From Anodontia alba (Eukaryota; Mollusca; Bivalvia; Lucinida; Lucinidae), in assembly GCA_964016985.1 (NCBI GenBank), contig OZ024828.1:82874308-82938307 (forward strand): DNA of 64,000 nucleotides, written 5' to 3'. The notes below the pieces were generated by a model. That model had not been told where the DNA came from, searched no databases, and saw nothing but the letters and a program-made list of their open reading frames with translations. The position numbers and the translations under genes were made by a program. Shown piece by piece: positions 19,015 through 31,281 of the stretch. Every line of letters starts with the position of its first letter. Within the stretch, counting starts at the first letter, position 1.

Positions 19015-19450
19015 ACCCTCTATCTGCCTAAAAAATGTAGTTTGATCACATGCCGCCTACCTATAAAACTGCAGTTTGATCACCTTCCTTCTACATATAA
19101 AATGTAGCTTGTCTACTTATCCAAGTGTAGCTTGATTACTATCTGTCTGCGTATAAAAGTGTAGTTAGATCATCTGCTGTAAATCTACAAAAAATGGTGC
19201 ATGATCCATGCTTTCTACCTATAAAAGTGTAGCTTGATCACCTGCTGTCCACCTATAAAAGAGGTGCTTGATAACCTGTTGTCTACCTATAAAAGAGTAG
19301 CTTGGTAACCTATTGTATACCAATAAACGTGTACCTTGACCACCTGCTGTCTACATGTATAAATTAGCTTGATCCCCTGCTGTTAACCTATGATAGTGTT
19401 GTCTGCCTACAAAATCGTAGCTTGATTACCTGTTGTCTTTCTATAAAAAA
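19015..19450. repeat. degenerate minisatellite of about 34-36 bp
   Basis: About twelve imperfect units of the form CTGCTGTCTACCTATAAAAGTGTAGCTTGATCA follow one another. Units differ by 15-30 percent. Confidence 0.85.
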
Positions 19451-19565
19451 GGCGATTAATTTACAACAGAAAAAAAAATGCTACATCCCAGAAAATTTAT
19501 TTATAAAATAAAGAGCATAAAGAATGGACAATTAAGATAAAAAAAAGGTGATATTTTTCATATTT

Positions 19566-19654
19566 CTGCTCAAAACATAGTTTGTAGGTACTAATTAGAA
19601 CCGCCTCGAAGGGTGTTTCTAATGCGTACCCACAATCTATGTTTTTGAGCAGAG
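19566..19654. repeat. hairpin, GAGGCG family
   Basis: Arms CTGCTCAAAACATAG...TACTAATTAGAA and TTTCTAATGCGTACC...CTATGTTTTGAGCAG pair almost fully. The centre holds CCGCCTCGAAGGGTG. Confidence 0.8.
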
Positions 19655-19719
19655 ATGAGAAAAATAATGTATACCTCTGTAAACCCCAGTGTTATTATTT
19701 CAAGTGCCAGAGTTTGTAA

Positions 19720-20070
19720 AAGTGTAAAAGTACTTTAACCCCCCCCCCCCCCCCCGCCCCGGTTGTTTGCTCTACCGACCGTTCTAAGGCGGTGGTCCCG
19801 GTGTTAGTCTTACTCTTTGTTGCTTTGTGGTTTATTCTACGAGTCGATTAGTTGTATGTCTTTCCGTGTGTCATTTTGTTCTGTGTTTTTCAGTCCTTTT
19901 AGTATTGCGATTACCTCGCTTGTGGAAGAGAAAGCTAATCTTAGTGCTTTTCGTACGTTTGTTCAGTTTGTGCTTGTTTAGATTCGTCGGTTTCCTCTTC
20001 CTCTCGGGGTCTGGGAAGGGCTGCGGTTTGTGACTGTGGCACTCCCTGGACTTTTCTCTTACCTTTTTTG
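19720..20070 (+). mobile_element. PLE copy E (5'-truncated 3' end)
   Basis: Begins TGTAAAAGTACTTTAA followed by an expanded C tract (19740-19757) and ends CTCTTACCTTTTTT. No ORF of the element is included. Confidence 0.85.
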
Positions 20071-20565
20071 CACTTTACAATCACCTTTCGTATTGCTCTT
20101 CCTCATGATTCTAATTTATACCTCATTGAAGGTTAGATATTTACCGGTATTCGTATCCCGTTTATAACAATTTCTTACTTTACGTTTCTTTGGACTTGTA
20201 TTAGACTTAGTTATGTATTTTGGATTATTGCTATACTCTGTATGCATCGTTCCTACCGCCTGTTTGCATCGCTACTTACTGCTTATAATGGCCGGTACGA
20301 ATACTGCTTTTTATCTAATGGTATTACTTCCTATACAACTATATGAATATCACTAACAGATTAAAAATTACTATTTCTCCTATTAGGCTACATTCTGCTT
20401 CTTCTTTACAGATTCCCCGTTCTGTTGCTAGATTTAACTCTCTGTTACCTACTGATAACGTTTCACCTTTGAAACTTCACTCTGTATATCTATAAATTTA
20501 TATTGCGCTTCCAATTATAAAATTTTCAGTAATCACCTTAGAACTAGACTTTCTTCAATTAAAAA
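20071..20565. other. unassigned spacer between oppositely oriented PLE copies E and F
   Basis: Low-complexity, T-rich sequence with no frame longer than about 40 codons and no match to other repeats in the window. Since E (plus) and F (minus) have their 3' ends facing this spacer, it may be old target DNA. Confidence 0.4.
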
Positions 20566-21494
20566 AAGGTAATAGAAAAGTCCAGGGAGTGCCACAATCA
20601 CAAACCGCAGCCCTTCCCAGACCCCAAGAGGAAGAGGAAACCGACAAATCCAAACAAGCACAAACCGAACAAACGTACGAAAAGCACTAAGAATAGCTCT
20701 CTCTTCCCCAAGCGAGGTAATCGCAATACTAAAAGGACTGAAAAACACAAGAACAAAATGACACACGGAAAGACATACAACAAATCGCCTTGTAGAATAA
20801 ACCACAAAGCAACAAAGAGTAAGACTAACACCGGGTCCACCGCCTTAGAACGGTCAGTAGCGCAAACTACCGGGGGGTTTAAAGTCCTTTTACAGCTAGC
20901 TAACTTCACCCTGGGTCCCGATGCTACTCTTAATACAGAAATACATAAAAATTCGGTTCGCATAAAGGCTCCCAACTCAGTCAATGCATCAAAGCGAAAA
21001 CATAAAAATCAAAATAATCACTATAATAAACAAAGACGAGTACTCATGGCTAATTCTACTGTATGCCAGAGTAAATGAAAACCAATAGTTGAACCATGGC
21101 GGGCCAAGCCAAAGACATATCGTCAAGCCCCAACCCACTGGTTAAAGTTTTACGAAGAGACCGTCATTGAGTCTGAGGCCCGAACCGCCGTCGTGCAATT
21201 AAAGAGTGAAGCATAGCCATCAACAATGATTGGGTTGACAACTAGGCATACAGTCTGCTGCATAATATCCAGACTATAGCCAATTCTTTTATAACGGTTA
21301 ATAAGTTTTCTGAATTGCTCCGAAAAGTTAGATTTACCTCCACTTTTTTAAATCTGTACACTAAGTCACCGTAAAATTCTGATTCCGATATACCTTGTTG
21401 CAGAAGTATTTTCAGACTGACGCTATATTTTTCTAATAAGGCACTGTGTCTGCGATAAAATTTCGAAAACGCCTTACGAAGTTTAAAATAACGA
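20566..21494 (-). mobile_element. PLE copy F (5'-truncated in the C-terminal ORF region)
   Basis: The 3' terminus at 20566 reads AAAAAAAGGTAATAGAAAAG on the plus strand. The copy continues through the 3' region into the ORF end (minus-strand RYFKLRKAFSKFYRRHSAL, YGDLVYRF) and breaks at 21494 within the codons for RYFK. The adjoining minus-strand sequence upstream of that break gives a chimeric 144-codon frame that should not be read as a gene. Confidence 0.85.
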
Positions 21495-22600
21495 GCAGCA
21501 GAGAACTGTTCTATTGGTAACATAGTGAAAAAAAAAATGGAAGTACTGTGTAGAATGAATGTGGCAATGTGGGTTTGCGCATTTAAAAGAGAAATGAGCA
21601 GGAGCACCAATTTGACCCTTCGACATAAAATGAGCTTGTTGATGTCAATATTCGTACACATTTGAATGTTTTTCATTTCATTTTTTTTTCGTCGTACTAC
21701 GAAGAAGAAACAAAAGATATTTTTCTTTGTTTACGATTGGAAATATGCATTATCAAATCGAACGGATTTTAAGCTGGTTTAATAAAACAGTTTAATTTGA
21801 TATTCAAGCATGGAAAGATTTGGGCCGAAAGAAAACGTTATGAGTGGAGAAAAGAATGAAACACTGCTATATAGATGATTTCGGATATAGTATGTTCGGC
21901 CTAGGCTATGGATGACGACATGTAATTATGTATGCTGGCTAGAAATCAGACGATCATAGTTGATTTTTTTACACTATAATTTTACGTCTATAATGTTTTT
22001 ATCGTTGAGTATTGCAATAATTTATATAATTACAACCTATCATAAATTATAACATTTTTTACTATACTACGATCTATAGGGTGCTAAGTAATGCATGACA
22101 GATTAGTTTCCCGGCGTATTGATGCTTTGCATCAATATTTTCTTGTCAAGTATATAATGCCGAGAAATCTTTCGTGAAAAAAAAAAAAAAACTAAAAAAA
22201 CACGTGAGCGTGCAAACCACGTGAGCGTGCAAAATAAAGAAAATACGGGGACTGTACTGTATTGTTTTTTGTTGTTGTTTTTCTTTCATTCCTTTTCAGG
22301 CTTTTGACGGAGGAGGAGCTGTTTACACCGCCATCTTGTTTCTGTAAGTTATATTGTATGTTTATGCATTAATTTTCTTTTATTTTGTAGATCACAGAGT
22401 TTACAGACAAACAATCGTATACCACGGTTGTAGATGTATTTGTATTGGAAGTGTGTATTGCGCAGACAACACTTGATTAAGTAGAGTCAATCGCGCGACT
22501 AACGGTGCGTGACGAAAGTGACAGAGTAACAATTAGACCATGAAGTGAGCATATATATGCTCACTAATACCTCCGGCCATGGCCATCAGTGTAACACACA
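21495..22600. other. AT-rich DNA without recognised genes
   Basis: Contains an A tract near 22178 and a duplicated CACGTGAGCGTGCAAA word (22201-22232). I see no coding or RNA feature. Confidence 0.5.
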
Positions 22601-22610
22601 ACAAGATGAC

Positions 22611-23190
22611 AAAGGGATATAACTCTAATAAACCTGGCCCTGAAGCCCATATTTTCATATCACACTTATAGTGCATACCGGTGTGTGAGTAAAATAAATT
22701 TCAATAAAATCTGAAAACAAGTATAGAAATTATTAAGAAAAATACATAATTTAATAGCAAGAACAACAAAGGGAAATAACTCTAAGGGACCTGGCCCCAT
22801 GGCCCTTATTTTATTTTCCACAATACAACTCGTCATACTTGTCATGTGTACAAAAGTTGAAGTTTGTAGGTAAAGTATTTCCTTAGATATCTTTAACAGA
22901 AAATAAATGCACATCAAAATAATGAAATATAACAAAGGGATATAACTGTAATAAACCTGGCCCTGAAGCCCCTATTTTCATATCACACGTGTAGTGCATA
23001 AAGATGCATGTGTAAAATAAATTTTATTAAAATCTGAAAACGGGTATAGAAATTATTAAGGAAAATACATAATTTAATAGCAAGAACAACAAAGGAAAAT
23101 AACTCTAAGGGACCTGGCCCCATGGCCCTTATTTCCTTCTCACAATACAACTAGTCATACTTGTCATGAGTTACAGACAAGTTCCTTTTT
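22611..23190. repeat. direct tandem duplication, period about 323 bp
   Basis: Two units starting AAAGGGATATAACT (22611, 22934) carry the same succession of words: ACCTGGCCCTGAAGCCC, TTTTCATATCACAC, TAGAAATTATTAAG, ATAGCAAGAACAACAAAGG and ACCTGGCCCCATGGCCC. Each unit is itself a diverged dimer of a shorter AAAGG(G)ATAACTCT..ACCTGGCCC motif. Confidence 0.85.
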
Positions 23191-23663
23191 CGTTTTTCAA
23201 AGGCATAATATATATACGATGCTAATGACTGAATCATTTGGATGTTGCCAGTAACATGGTAAATTTATGCCAGTTTGGTTGTCTATAATACTTTAGCGGT
23301 ATGTATTGACATCGTAGGTCGTTATATTCATGACATAATAAAAGAAAATGATATTCGTCCTCAATGGCGTTAGGACAAAATTTACAGAGACGTTGTTCCC
23401 TTGGTATTCCTCTGTACCTAGCCCTTTCAATTTCAAGTGTGTGACATGATAGTCGCAGAGTTGCAAAAGCATTTCTAAATTTAAAAATATATTTAAAACA
23501 TCTAAATATTTCTCATAGCCAAAATTACATTTTAATTGATAATATACTCTGAGTTTACCATTTTCTGAAACAGAATCACGCCACTTTTACATGAATACTT
23601 GAGATTAGGAAATCTAGTTTGTTTTTCACGTGTGACATTTTTAAATTTGCTTCTTGATTCTTT

Positions 23664-24458
23664 TTAGTTTTCTAAATCGTCAGTTGAGTTAGACTGTCTA
23701 AACTTATGTAAAAATCTTATTTTATGTCGCTTAAGAATTTCACATTCTTGATCGAACCATGGCTCCTGTGATTTGCCCTTTTTATGAGGGATATTTTCAA
23801 TAGCGCAAGACGCAATAGCATTTACTATATCAGATATAATTAGATCAGTGTCAACTGTCGTATCACTTATTTTATTCATAATATTCGAGTTGAAATTTTC
23901 ATTCAATGTGTTTTGCATATTTTGTTTAAAGGCATCAATATTTTTCTTCGACTTACTAAATATTTTTGCACCACTTATTTTGTTATAATTATTATTTGCG
24001 TTCGTATTATCATGTGCATCTGTCAAAGAAGGACTTATACTGTGTAAAAACTGTACTTTGATTGGCATGTGCGTACACTCAGTTCGCATCTCTACATTAA
24101 AATTTGATATGTAGTCAAATAGTTGTTTAGAAGCCAATACATAGTCTATAATACTGCACCCATTTGGACCTATGTAAGTGTAATGGTCTTTACTTTTATC
24201 ATCACGTAGCCTACCATTAACTGTATAAATAGTATACAGTTTACAAAACATCAGTAACCTCCTACCTAAACTTGTAATATGTTTATCAGATGAAACCCTT
24301 GGTTCATTAAAAGTATCAAATACATCTTCATATTCTTCAAGTATATGTACGTTATTTTCAAAAATTTGAAAATCAGGCAGATTTCCTGTTCGACAGTTTA
24401 GGTCACCCATGATCAAAAACAAGCGATCATGAAATTGTGTGGAAAGTCTTACATACAT
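23664..24458 (-). pseudogene. LINE endonuclease C-terminal half and linker
   Basis: A 264-codon open frame beginning at an internal ATG. It holds the EEP catalytic box GDLNCRTGN, the DYVLAS and CTHMPI motifs that close the endonuclease fold, and a long linker ending EPWFDQECEILKRHKIRFLHKFRQ, the usual lead-in to the RT. The stop at 23664 falls where the RT should begin. Its N-terminal half is in another frame at 24477-24905. Confidence 0.85.
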
Positions 24459-24476
24459 CTAATAAGTCCATCCCAT

Positions 24477-24905
24477 TTATCTGGGTATCGTCATAAAAAT
24501 GTGGACTTGCTGTGGTAAGTATAAGCACATAAGTAGCAAGTCTTTATTTAGACTTAAAAGTTCCTTCTTTATCTTAAGGAATATACCGCACTCGCTATTA
24601 ATATCCACTTTCGTGATATACTGTTCAAATTGTTTGTTTATGAAGACCACTATCCCACCGCCCCCCCCCCCCCCCCTACATAGCACGTCCATATCACGCC
24701 AATTTCTTTGCAAGTACTTTGTGTATTTTGGGAAGATCGTTGCCAAATTAACCGGTATTGTTTGCAACCATGTCTCAAAAACACAAACTATACTGCTTGT
24801 CGACACATTTTATAAAATCACAGTCATTCAGTTTATTCAACAAGCCGTCAATATTCCAGGTCCCAATGCTAAATGACTTTCCAACTGCATCAGGGCCTTG
24901 GCCAG
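24477..24905 (-). pseudogene. LINE endonuclease N-terminal half
   Basis: Reads GTWNIDGLLNKLNDCDFIKC, then after a stop VCVFETWLQT, WRDMDVLCRGGGG, GGIVVFINKQFEQYITKV and LLLMCLYLPQQ. ETWL and GGIVVFI match the EEP fold of LINEs. The poly-Gly run comes from an 18-base C tract on the plus strand, probably a slippage expansion. Confidence 0.8.
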
Positions 24906-25330
24906 CTTCCTATGCGGACGATTCGTTAAACGCCATACCCGAGTGATCGTCATGTTCACGATCGGCACTATTTCCCGTCGCTTCTGAATATGTTACGTCC
25001 ATATCGTTCCCGTCGGGCAATTTACGTGTTGCTCTGTGGAAAGTGCGTGTGTTGTTAGTCACATTAGTCTTTTCTGCATGCTCGCGAAAGTATTACAAGC
25101 CTTTGTAGTAGTAGCCAAATTGCCCTTTATCTGCGTACCACTTCAACGTTTGTCTGTCGTCGGGTTAGATCGTCGTCGATTCGAATATCCGCGCGGCGGA
25201 GTTCTTAACGACCTTTGAATAGCTGCATTTTCTTATCCCAGTGGGGAAATTTTATCAGCAAGATTCTGGGCCTATCATCGTCACCATTGCTATCTATTCC
25301 CGCCTGACCACCTTCCTTATCAGATCTTGG

Positions 25331-26216
25331 TCCGAAAGCAAACTAGCTCTGTCAAAGTAACCTTTAACACACCAGTTGCACCGACAAAGATCATTGCAGG
25401 ATTTTATATGAAAGTCAAACCATGTAAAATCACCCTGACAAGATGCAACAACTGCCAGGTACATGGACATAGACTACACCAGTGCAAGGGTAAAACAGTG
25501 TGTCCCCATTGTGCTGGACCACATACACATGTTCAGTGTAAAACAAAAAATAACAGAAGACTTCTTAGATGCATGTGCAAACTGCCATCAGAAACATGGG
25601 GCCTATTCAAAACAGTATCCCTTTTATCTTAAATATAAAGAAATAGTAGATAAACAAAATAATGAAATCGAAACTAGATGGCAGGAATAAAAAAGCAAAA
25701 GAAAATCAACAGATACCAGCCAATAAAATACCTAACAGTAACCGTCAGGGTAACAGCACTAAACAAAATGAAAGGGATATTTAAGATCCCGCGCATACAG
25801 TAGACTCACCCCTCCCTCAAGAAGTATTACAGACACGGGACCACTCATCAGATACCAATAATTACATCAGCAAGGAGCAACTGAAAAATATTCTGCTGGA
25901 ATTATTCAAAAACCAGCAGATAACTACAACAGACAGAGCTGGCAAGCTGACGATAATTGAAAAAAGCAATCGAAAAGTGTACAGTTTTTCCCCCTTAACT
26001 AATAGACGAACTCAGGCAAAATCGCCAGGACTGTCCCCGGTAAGAACACCAAGCGGCAGAAAGGTATCTAATATACCGATAACCAGCTACTGGAAAACAA
26101 GTACCCCAAAGATAGGTGGGAGTCGAATCAACATGACTCCCAAAAAACTAAATATGATTGAGACTAACAAAGTCAATAAGAAAAACAATAAAGACAACCT
26201 AGTAGTAAGAATGTAA
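25331..26216 (+). pseudogene. gag-like ORF1 of the I-like LINE
   Basis: The N-terminus is missing at the junction with the minus-strand LINE. The readable part begins SVKVTFNTP, followed by LTRCNNCQVHGHRLHQCKG and a second knuckle CPHCAGPHTHVQC, then a cysteine pair CANCHQKHG in a shifted frame (25540-25600). These CCHC modules bind nucleic acid in the element's RNP. The remainder (25700-26216) is Lys/Thr/Ser-rich and low in motifs. Confidence 0.8.
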
Positions 26217-27117
26217 ACACACCAAAAATTAGCAACAGCAGTTAGTTTTTGAGACGTTACTCTAGAAGTTTACTTATCCCAATCGTTATAATGTCTGATA
26301 TAACAAAGAAAAGTATTAAAACGTCCCTTTGCGTAGTTCAATGGAATATGCAAGGAAATAATAATCTCCTAGAATTCAGAAATTATGTCGAAACCAATAA
26401 ATTCATCTTGATATAATCTGCCTACAGGAAACCTGGGCAAATAAAAAAACACCCTGCCAAATATACCATCTTATGCAAAACCAATTTACAAAAAAAAAAA
26501 CAGAACAGAAATGGAAGGCGGCGGTGTGGCAATATACGTCAAAAATAATATTGCCTTTGAAGAGATTGATTTAAGCGCAGTAAATGTTAAACTAGAAGTA
26601 TGTGCAATCAAACTACACTTAGAAAAAGAAAACAATATCCCTCTACAATGTTTATGATAGTCTTTTTTGAAGAGCAGATAATATAGAAGAATATAATATG
26701 CTATTTAGTAAAATAAAAACTGAAAACAATATAATTGTAGGGGATTTTAACGCACATAACTCACTCTGGGACAGCAAACTGAACGACGCAAAGGGACATG
26801 CGCTATTAAAAGTACTCAACAGCCATTATCTCGTCATCCTTAATAATGGCCAATCGACTCTCAGTATTCATGATACCACACCAGAAATTACACTTGCATC
26901 GCCGACAATTAGTGCAAATTCGGAATGGCAGGTGTTACAACAAACCTGTGGTAGCGACCATTTAACTATTCTCATTAAACTCAGTGTCAGATATAACACA
27001 GCAGGGACTTCAGGAATTTCAAAATGGAATTTATGCAAGGCCGATGGGGATAAATTCAAAACGTTGTGTTCAACAAAGTTAAAAAATAGAATTGCAGTGT
27101 AAACAGAATATATAAAA

Positions 27118-28725
27118 TAAAAAAAAAATGGTAAGAGAAAAGTCCAGGGAGTGCCACAATCACAAACCGCAGCCCTTCCAAGACCCCAAGAGGAAGAGGA
27201 AACAGACAAAACTAAACAAGCACAAACCGAACAAACGTACGAAAAGCACTAAGATTAGCTCTCTCTTCCCCAAGCGAGGTAATCGCAATACTAAAAGGAC
27301 TGAAAAACACAAGAACAAAATGACACACGGAAAGACATACAACAAATCGCCTCGTAGAATAAACCACAAAGCATCAAAGAGTAAGACTAACACCGGGACT
27401 ACCGCCTTAGAACGGTCAGTAGAGCAAACCACCGGGGGGTTTAAAGTACTTTTACAGCTAGCTCACTTCACCCTGGTTCCCGATGCTACTCTTAATACAG
27501 AAATACATAAAAATTCGGTTCGCATAAAGGCTCCCAACTCAGTCATTGCATCAAAGCGAAAACATAAAAATCATATTAATCACTATAATAAACAATGACG
27601 AGTACTCATGGCTAATTCTACTGTATGCCAGAGTAAATGAAAACCGACAGTTAAACCACGACGGGCCAAGCGAAAGACATATCGTCAAGCCCCAACCCAC
27701 TATTTAAAGTTTTACGAAGAGGCCGTCATTGAGTCTGAGGCCCGAACCGCCGTCGTGCAATTAAAAGCATAGCCATCAACAATGATTGGGTTGACAACTA
27801 GGCATGCAGTCTGCCGCATAATACCCAGGTTATAGCCAATTCTTTTATAACGGTTAATAAGTTTTCTGAATTGCTCCGAAAAGTTAGATTTACCTACAAT
27901 TTTTTCTAAATCTGTACACTAAGTCACCGTAAAATTTGGGTTCCGATATACCTTGTTGCAGAAGTATTTTCAGACTGACGCTATATTTTTCGAAAACGCC
28001 TTACGAAGTTTAAATAACGATAGCACTGCCTAAGAAGTTTGGCAGTAAGGGCTTTATTACGGTAGTTAAAGTAATTAAGATTTGAAGAAGATCTGGCGAA
28101 TCTTATAAGCTGAGATATGTATACCCCATATGAGGTACGCCGGGGGACATCGCCATCCAGAAAAGGGAAATTGACTATATCAAAATCAAAATCGTCCCGT
28201 TAGTCATAAATTTTGGTGGAAACTGTACCATTAGATATACATAGATTCAAATCCAAAAAAGGTGCCTCGGTATCGGAAGAATTTGCTCTATTTAATTTGA
28301 GTTCTGAAGGGTATATCCGGTCCACCATTAGGTCAAAGTAAATATTGTCAGTATTTAATAAATTGTCAAGGTATCTTGAAGTTGAATTGAAAGCCTCAAT
28401 AATGTCAGCCTGATTTCTCTCTCATAAAAAAAAAAAAAAAAAAGAAACAAATCTGCAACAAGAGGAGCACAATTAGTTCCCATCGGAATACCAATAGTTT
28501 GTCTATAAAGTTTAGTTCGAAATCTAATAAAAATATTATCCAAAAGATAAACAAGGGCATCACAGATTTTTTGACACGACCATAAATTGTGATTATTATA
28601 TACACCAGAAGTGAAAAAAGCACATTCTTCGTTCTTCGTTGCAAGCCAAATATTGGGTATTCTCCCGAATAAACGTTCGGTTAATTAAATCAATAAGTTT
28701 ATCTTTTATAAGATGATGAGGTAAA
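27118..28725 (-). mobile_element. PLE copy G inside the I-like LINE
   Basis: The 3' terminus AAAATGGTAAGAGAAAAG is at 27118. The copy runs through the 3' region, the ORF end and the RT core (minus-strand IGIPMGTNCAPLVADLFLF) and stops near GATGATGAGGTAA at 28725, equivalent to position 11483 of copy D. A 15-base A tract (28429) breaks the RT frame. The LINE resumes at CCTCCGTGGTGGAATC (PPWWNQDC). Its left flank ends VNRIYK, so roughly 20 codons of LINE seem to be missing at the insertion site. Confidence 0.87.
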
Positions 28726-29629
28726 CCTCCGTGGTGGAATCAAGACTGTGCTATAACAATTAAAAAACGTGAAAAGGCACGTAAAAAGTACTTACGTACA
28801 AGAACTCAACAGGATAAGCAAATTTATAATGCCATGAAAACCGAATCGTTAACAACATTAAGAAAAGCACAAAAAGACTGTTGAGAAGATTTTGTTTCAA
28901 AACTAAACTATAAAACGTCAACTAAAGAGGTATGGGACATGATAAGAAAATTCAGAGGAAAGCGCTCCGAACCCATTACCTGCCTAAAAACAAACGATCA
29001 AATCATAACAAATGATCGTGAAAGGCACAGCTATTAGCACAGCATTACTCAAATACCTCAAAGACTGAAAACTTTGACCCGAATTTTCAAATTATTAAGA
29101 AAATTCAAGACAAAATCTATAGAAAGGCAAAAGTCTACCTGGAGGGTGATAACGAACACAATCTCAACCGGCAATTCACTCAATTTGAACTGGACAGAGC
29201 CCTGCAAGGCAAAAGGAATACTTCCCCCGGAGCCGACACTATTTCACATGAAATGCTCAAGCAGCTACCACCAAGATCTAAGACGGAATATTACTGAAAT
29301 CTGTCTTGGGTGGTAAGAGAACTTCCTTCTGATTGGAAAGTAGCGACCATAATCCCTATTAAAATCACATAAGGATAAAACAAATCAAGCTTCTTATAGA
29401 CCAATTTCTTTAACATCCGCTATCTGCAAAATTATGGAAAGTATGAAAGCATTTAGATAAAACTCCCATATCGAGAGGAATAATCCCATATCAAACAATC
29501 AGTCTGAATTTCAAAAACAAGATCAAATATTGACCAGCTGGTGAGACTGTCCTCTGAAATTAACATGGCCTTTATGGAAACAAGGCCATCGGAGCCATAT
29601 TTATAGCCCTAGAAAAAGCTTTTCATCTT

Positions 29630-30094
29630 ATGTGGAGCACTGGCACCTTTGTTAAACTAAATAAAATAGGTATAAACGGAAATATGCTAAATTGGATTCA
29701 GCATTTCTTGAAAGGTCGCAAAATCCAAGTAGGACTGGGAGACAAAATGCCTGATATATTTGATTTAGAAAATGGTCCCCCCCCCCACCCCCAGGGGGGT
29801 GTACTCAGCCCGACATTGTTTAATGTGATCATGGATACATTATCAGATGCTTTGAACGAATAAGAAGGTATATCCATGTCCCAATTTGCAGACAATGGTG
29901 CAATCTGGACAAAATATACTTCCGCTGAATTGGCAGTTAAAAAATTACAAAAAGCCCTTGACAAAATAGAGGCCTGGGACACTTTTGGAGGATTAAAGGT
30001 TTCACCAGACAAGAGCAAGGCAATCATTTTCAGTAGAAAAAAAAAAACAAACAAAAAAAAAAACAAAGACACTAAAACCTACAGCTTCCATTAA
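29630..30094 (+). pseudogene. reverse transcriptase core of the I-like LINE
   Basis: Two frames give KLNKIGINGNMLNWIQHFL, QGGVLSPTLFNVIMDTLSDA and then QFADNGAIWTKYTSAELA. GGVLSP and F-A-D-x are RT motifs B and C. The second catalytic Asp is replaced by Asn and a C tract at 29778-29790 has altered the spacing before GGVLSP. A stop at 29861 separates the frames. Confidence 0.85.
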
Positions 30095-30779
30095 ATGGTA
30101 GCTTTACATTAAATGGTAAAAAAAACTTGATTTTGTAGATAAGGTCACATTTTTTATGCCTGACAATGGACAGAAAACTTACATGGAAGCATCATATTGA
30201 TAATCTCATTGTAAGGTGTAACCGAGATTTAAACCTTATGATAATGGTATAGGGGACATCATTTGGAGCCGATAAAAAATGCCTGGTCAATCTTTATAAG
30301 GCCTTAATACTAAGTAAATTAGACTATGGGTCACAGGCTTTCAACTCCGCCCCCAAGAGCCAACTGAAACGACTCGATAATATACAAAATAAAGCTCTGA
30401 GAATCGCAACCAGAGCCTGTAGAACAATGCCAATTCCAGCACTGGAAGTAGAGTGTGGAGTCACTCAGGCGAGAGGAATTAATGTTGAAATATTGGGCCA
30501 GATCCTCTCAACTAGGTAAAAATCTTCCTGTTAATCAGCTGATAACTGACTTTGGCTGCTTAACTACAAAAAGAGAAAAAAAATTAACCCTTATAATGTT
30601 GAAATTCGAAAACTGCTAAGGGAGCATAACATCAGTCAAAATATTGCTCCGCCCTACTATCCAGATTAATGGGATTTACACATAAACCCACCTTCATCAG
30701 ATATACACGACGCTTTCGGGCCCAAAAAAGATGGGAACGCTATCATTATGAGGGCAACCAGCACAGCCTAAGTAGAAGA

Positions 30780-31281
30780 AAACTACTCAGATTGCACCGA
30801 AATATTCACTGACGGCAGTAAGGACCCCGAGAATCGAACTGTAGGAACCGCTTTTGTCGTACCAGAACTAAACATTGAAAAACGCATAAAATTAGATCCA
30901 ACATTATCTGTGTTCACCTCCGAACTGGTAGCAATTCAACAAGCAGTACAGTGGATCATAGACTCAAAAATCCCGAAATCAGTAATCCTAACTGATTCTC
31001 TCAGCGCCATACAAGCAATAAAATCAGGCACCTCAGAATCCTGTCCTGATCTTACAATGAAAATTCTCTCCCTGCTAGATACAGCAATAATTAACAACCT
31101 TGAAGTAAAAATAGACTGGGTACCATCACATATAGGAATCCCAGGAAACGAGGCAGCTGACGTGGCCGCTAAAACGGCCATGCTTATAGGTACCCCAGAC
31201 CTCACCCTCCCAGCTAAGGCAGAAATATATACTGTAATTAAAAAGCCATTAATCGTAAATGGCAAGCCCAACGGAATGTAA
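30780..31281 (+). pseudogene. RNase H domain of the I-like LINE
   Basis: An open frame reading EIFTDGSKDPENRTVGTAFV, then FTSELVAIQQAVQWI, ILTDSLSAIQAIKSG and WVPSHIGIPGNEAADVAAK. All four acidic residues expected of RNase H1-type active sites (D of TDGS, E of SELVAI, D of TDSL, D of EAAD) are present. This domain places the LINE in the I superfamily rather than CR1 or RTE. It would degrade the RNA strand during target-primed reverse transcription. Confidence 0.88.

Larger units (their letters stand above)
23220..25330 (-). mobile_element. non-LTR retrotransposon (LINE) with reverse transcriptase deleted
   Basis: In minus-strand order it has an RRM-like ORF1 end (DRPRILLIKFPHWDKK, then DLTRRQ at about 25320-25150), a linker, and an EEP endonuclease starting near 24905 (GTWNIDGLLNKLND, ETWLQT, GGIVVFINKQFEQYI, IMGDLNCRTGN, SIIDYVLAS, CTHMPIKV). 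A linker ends KSQEPWFDQECEILKRH at about 23750. The next recognisable part is the C-terminal tail at 23460-23230 (LRLSCHTLEIERARYRGIP, LCKFCPNAIEDEYHFLLCHEY). The roughly 1.3 kb of RT expected between them is absent. Frames are broken at several points, including a G tract at 24659-24675. Confidence 0.85.

Noticed and set aside
21242..21676. A 144-codon minus-strand gene
   Set aside because: It is a chimera of flanking DNA and the end of the PLE ORF across the truncation point at 21494.
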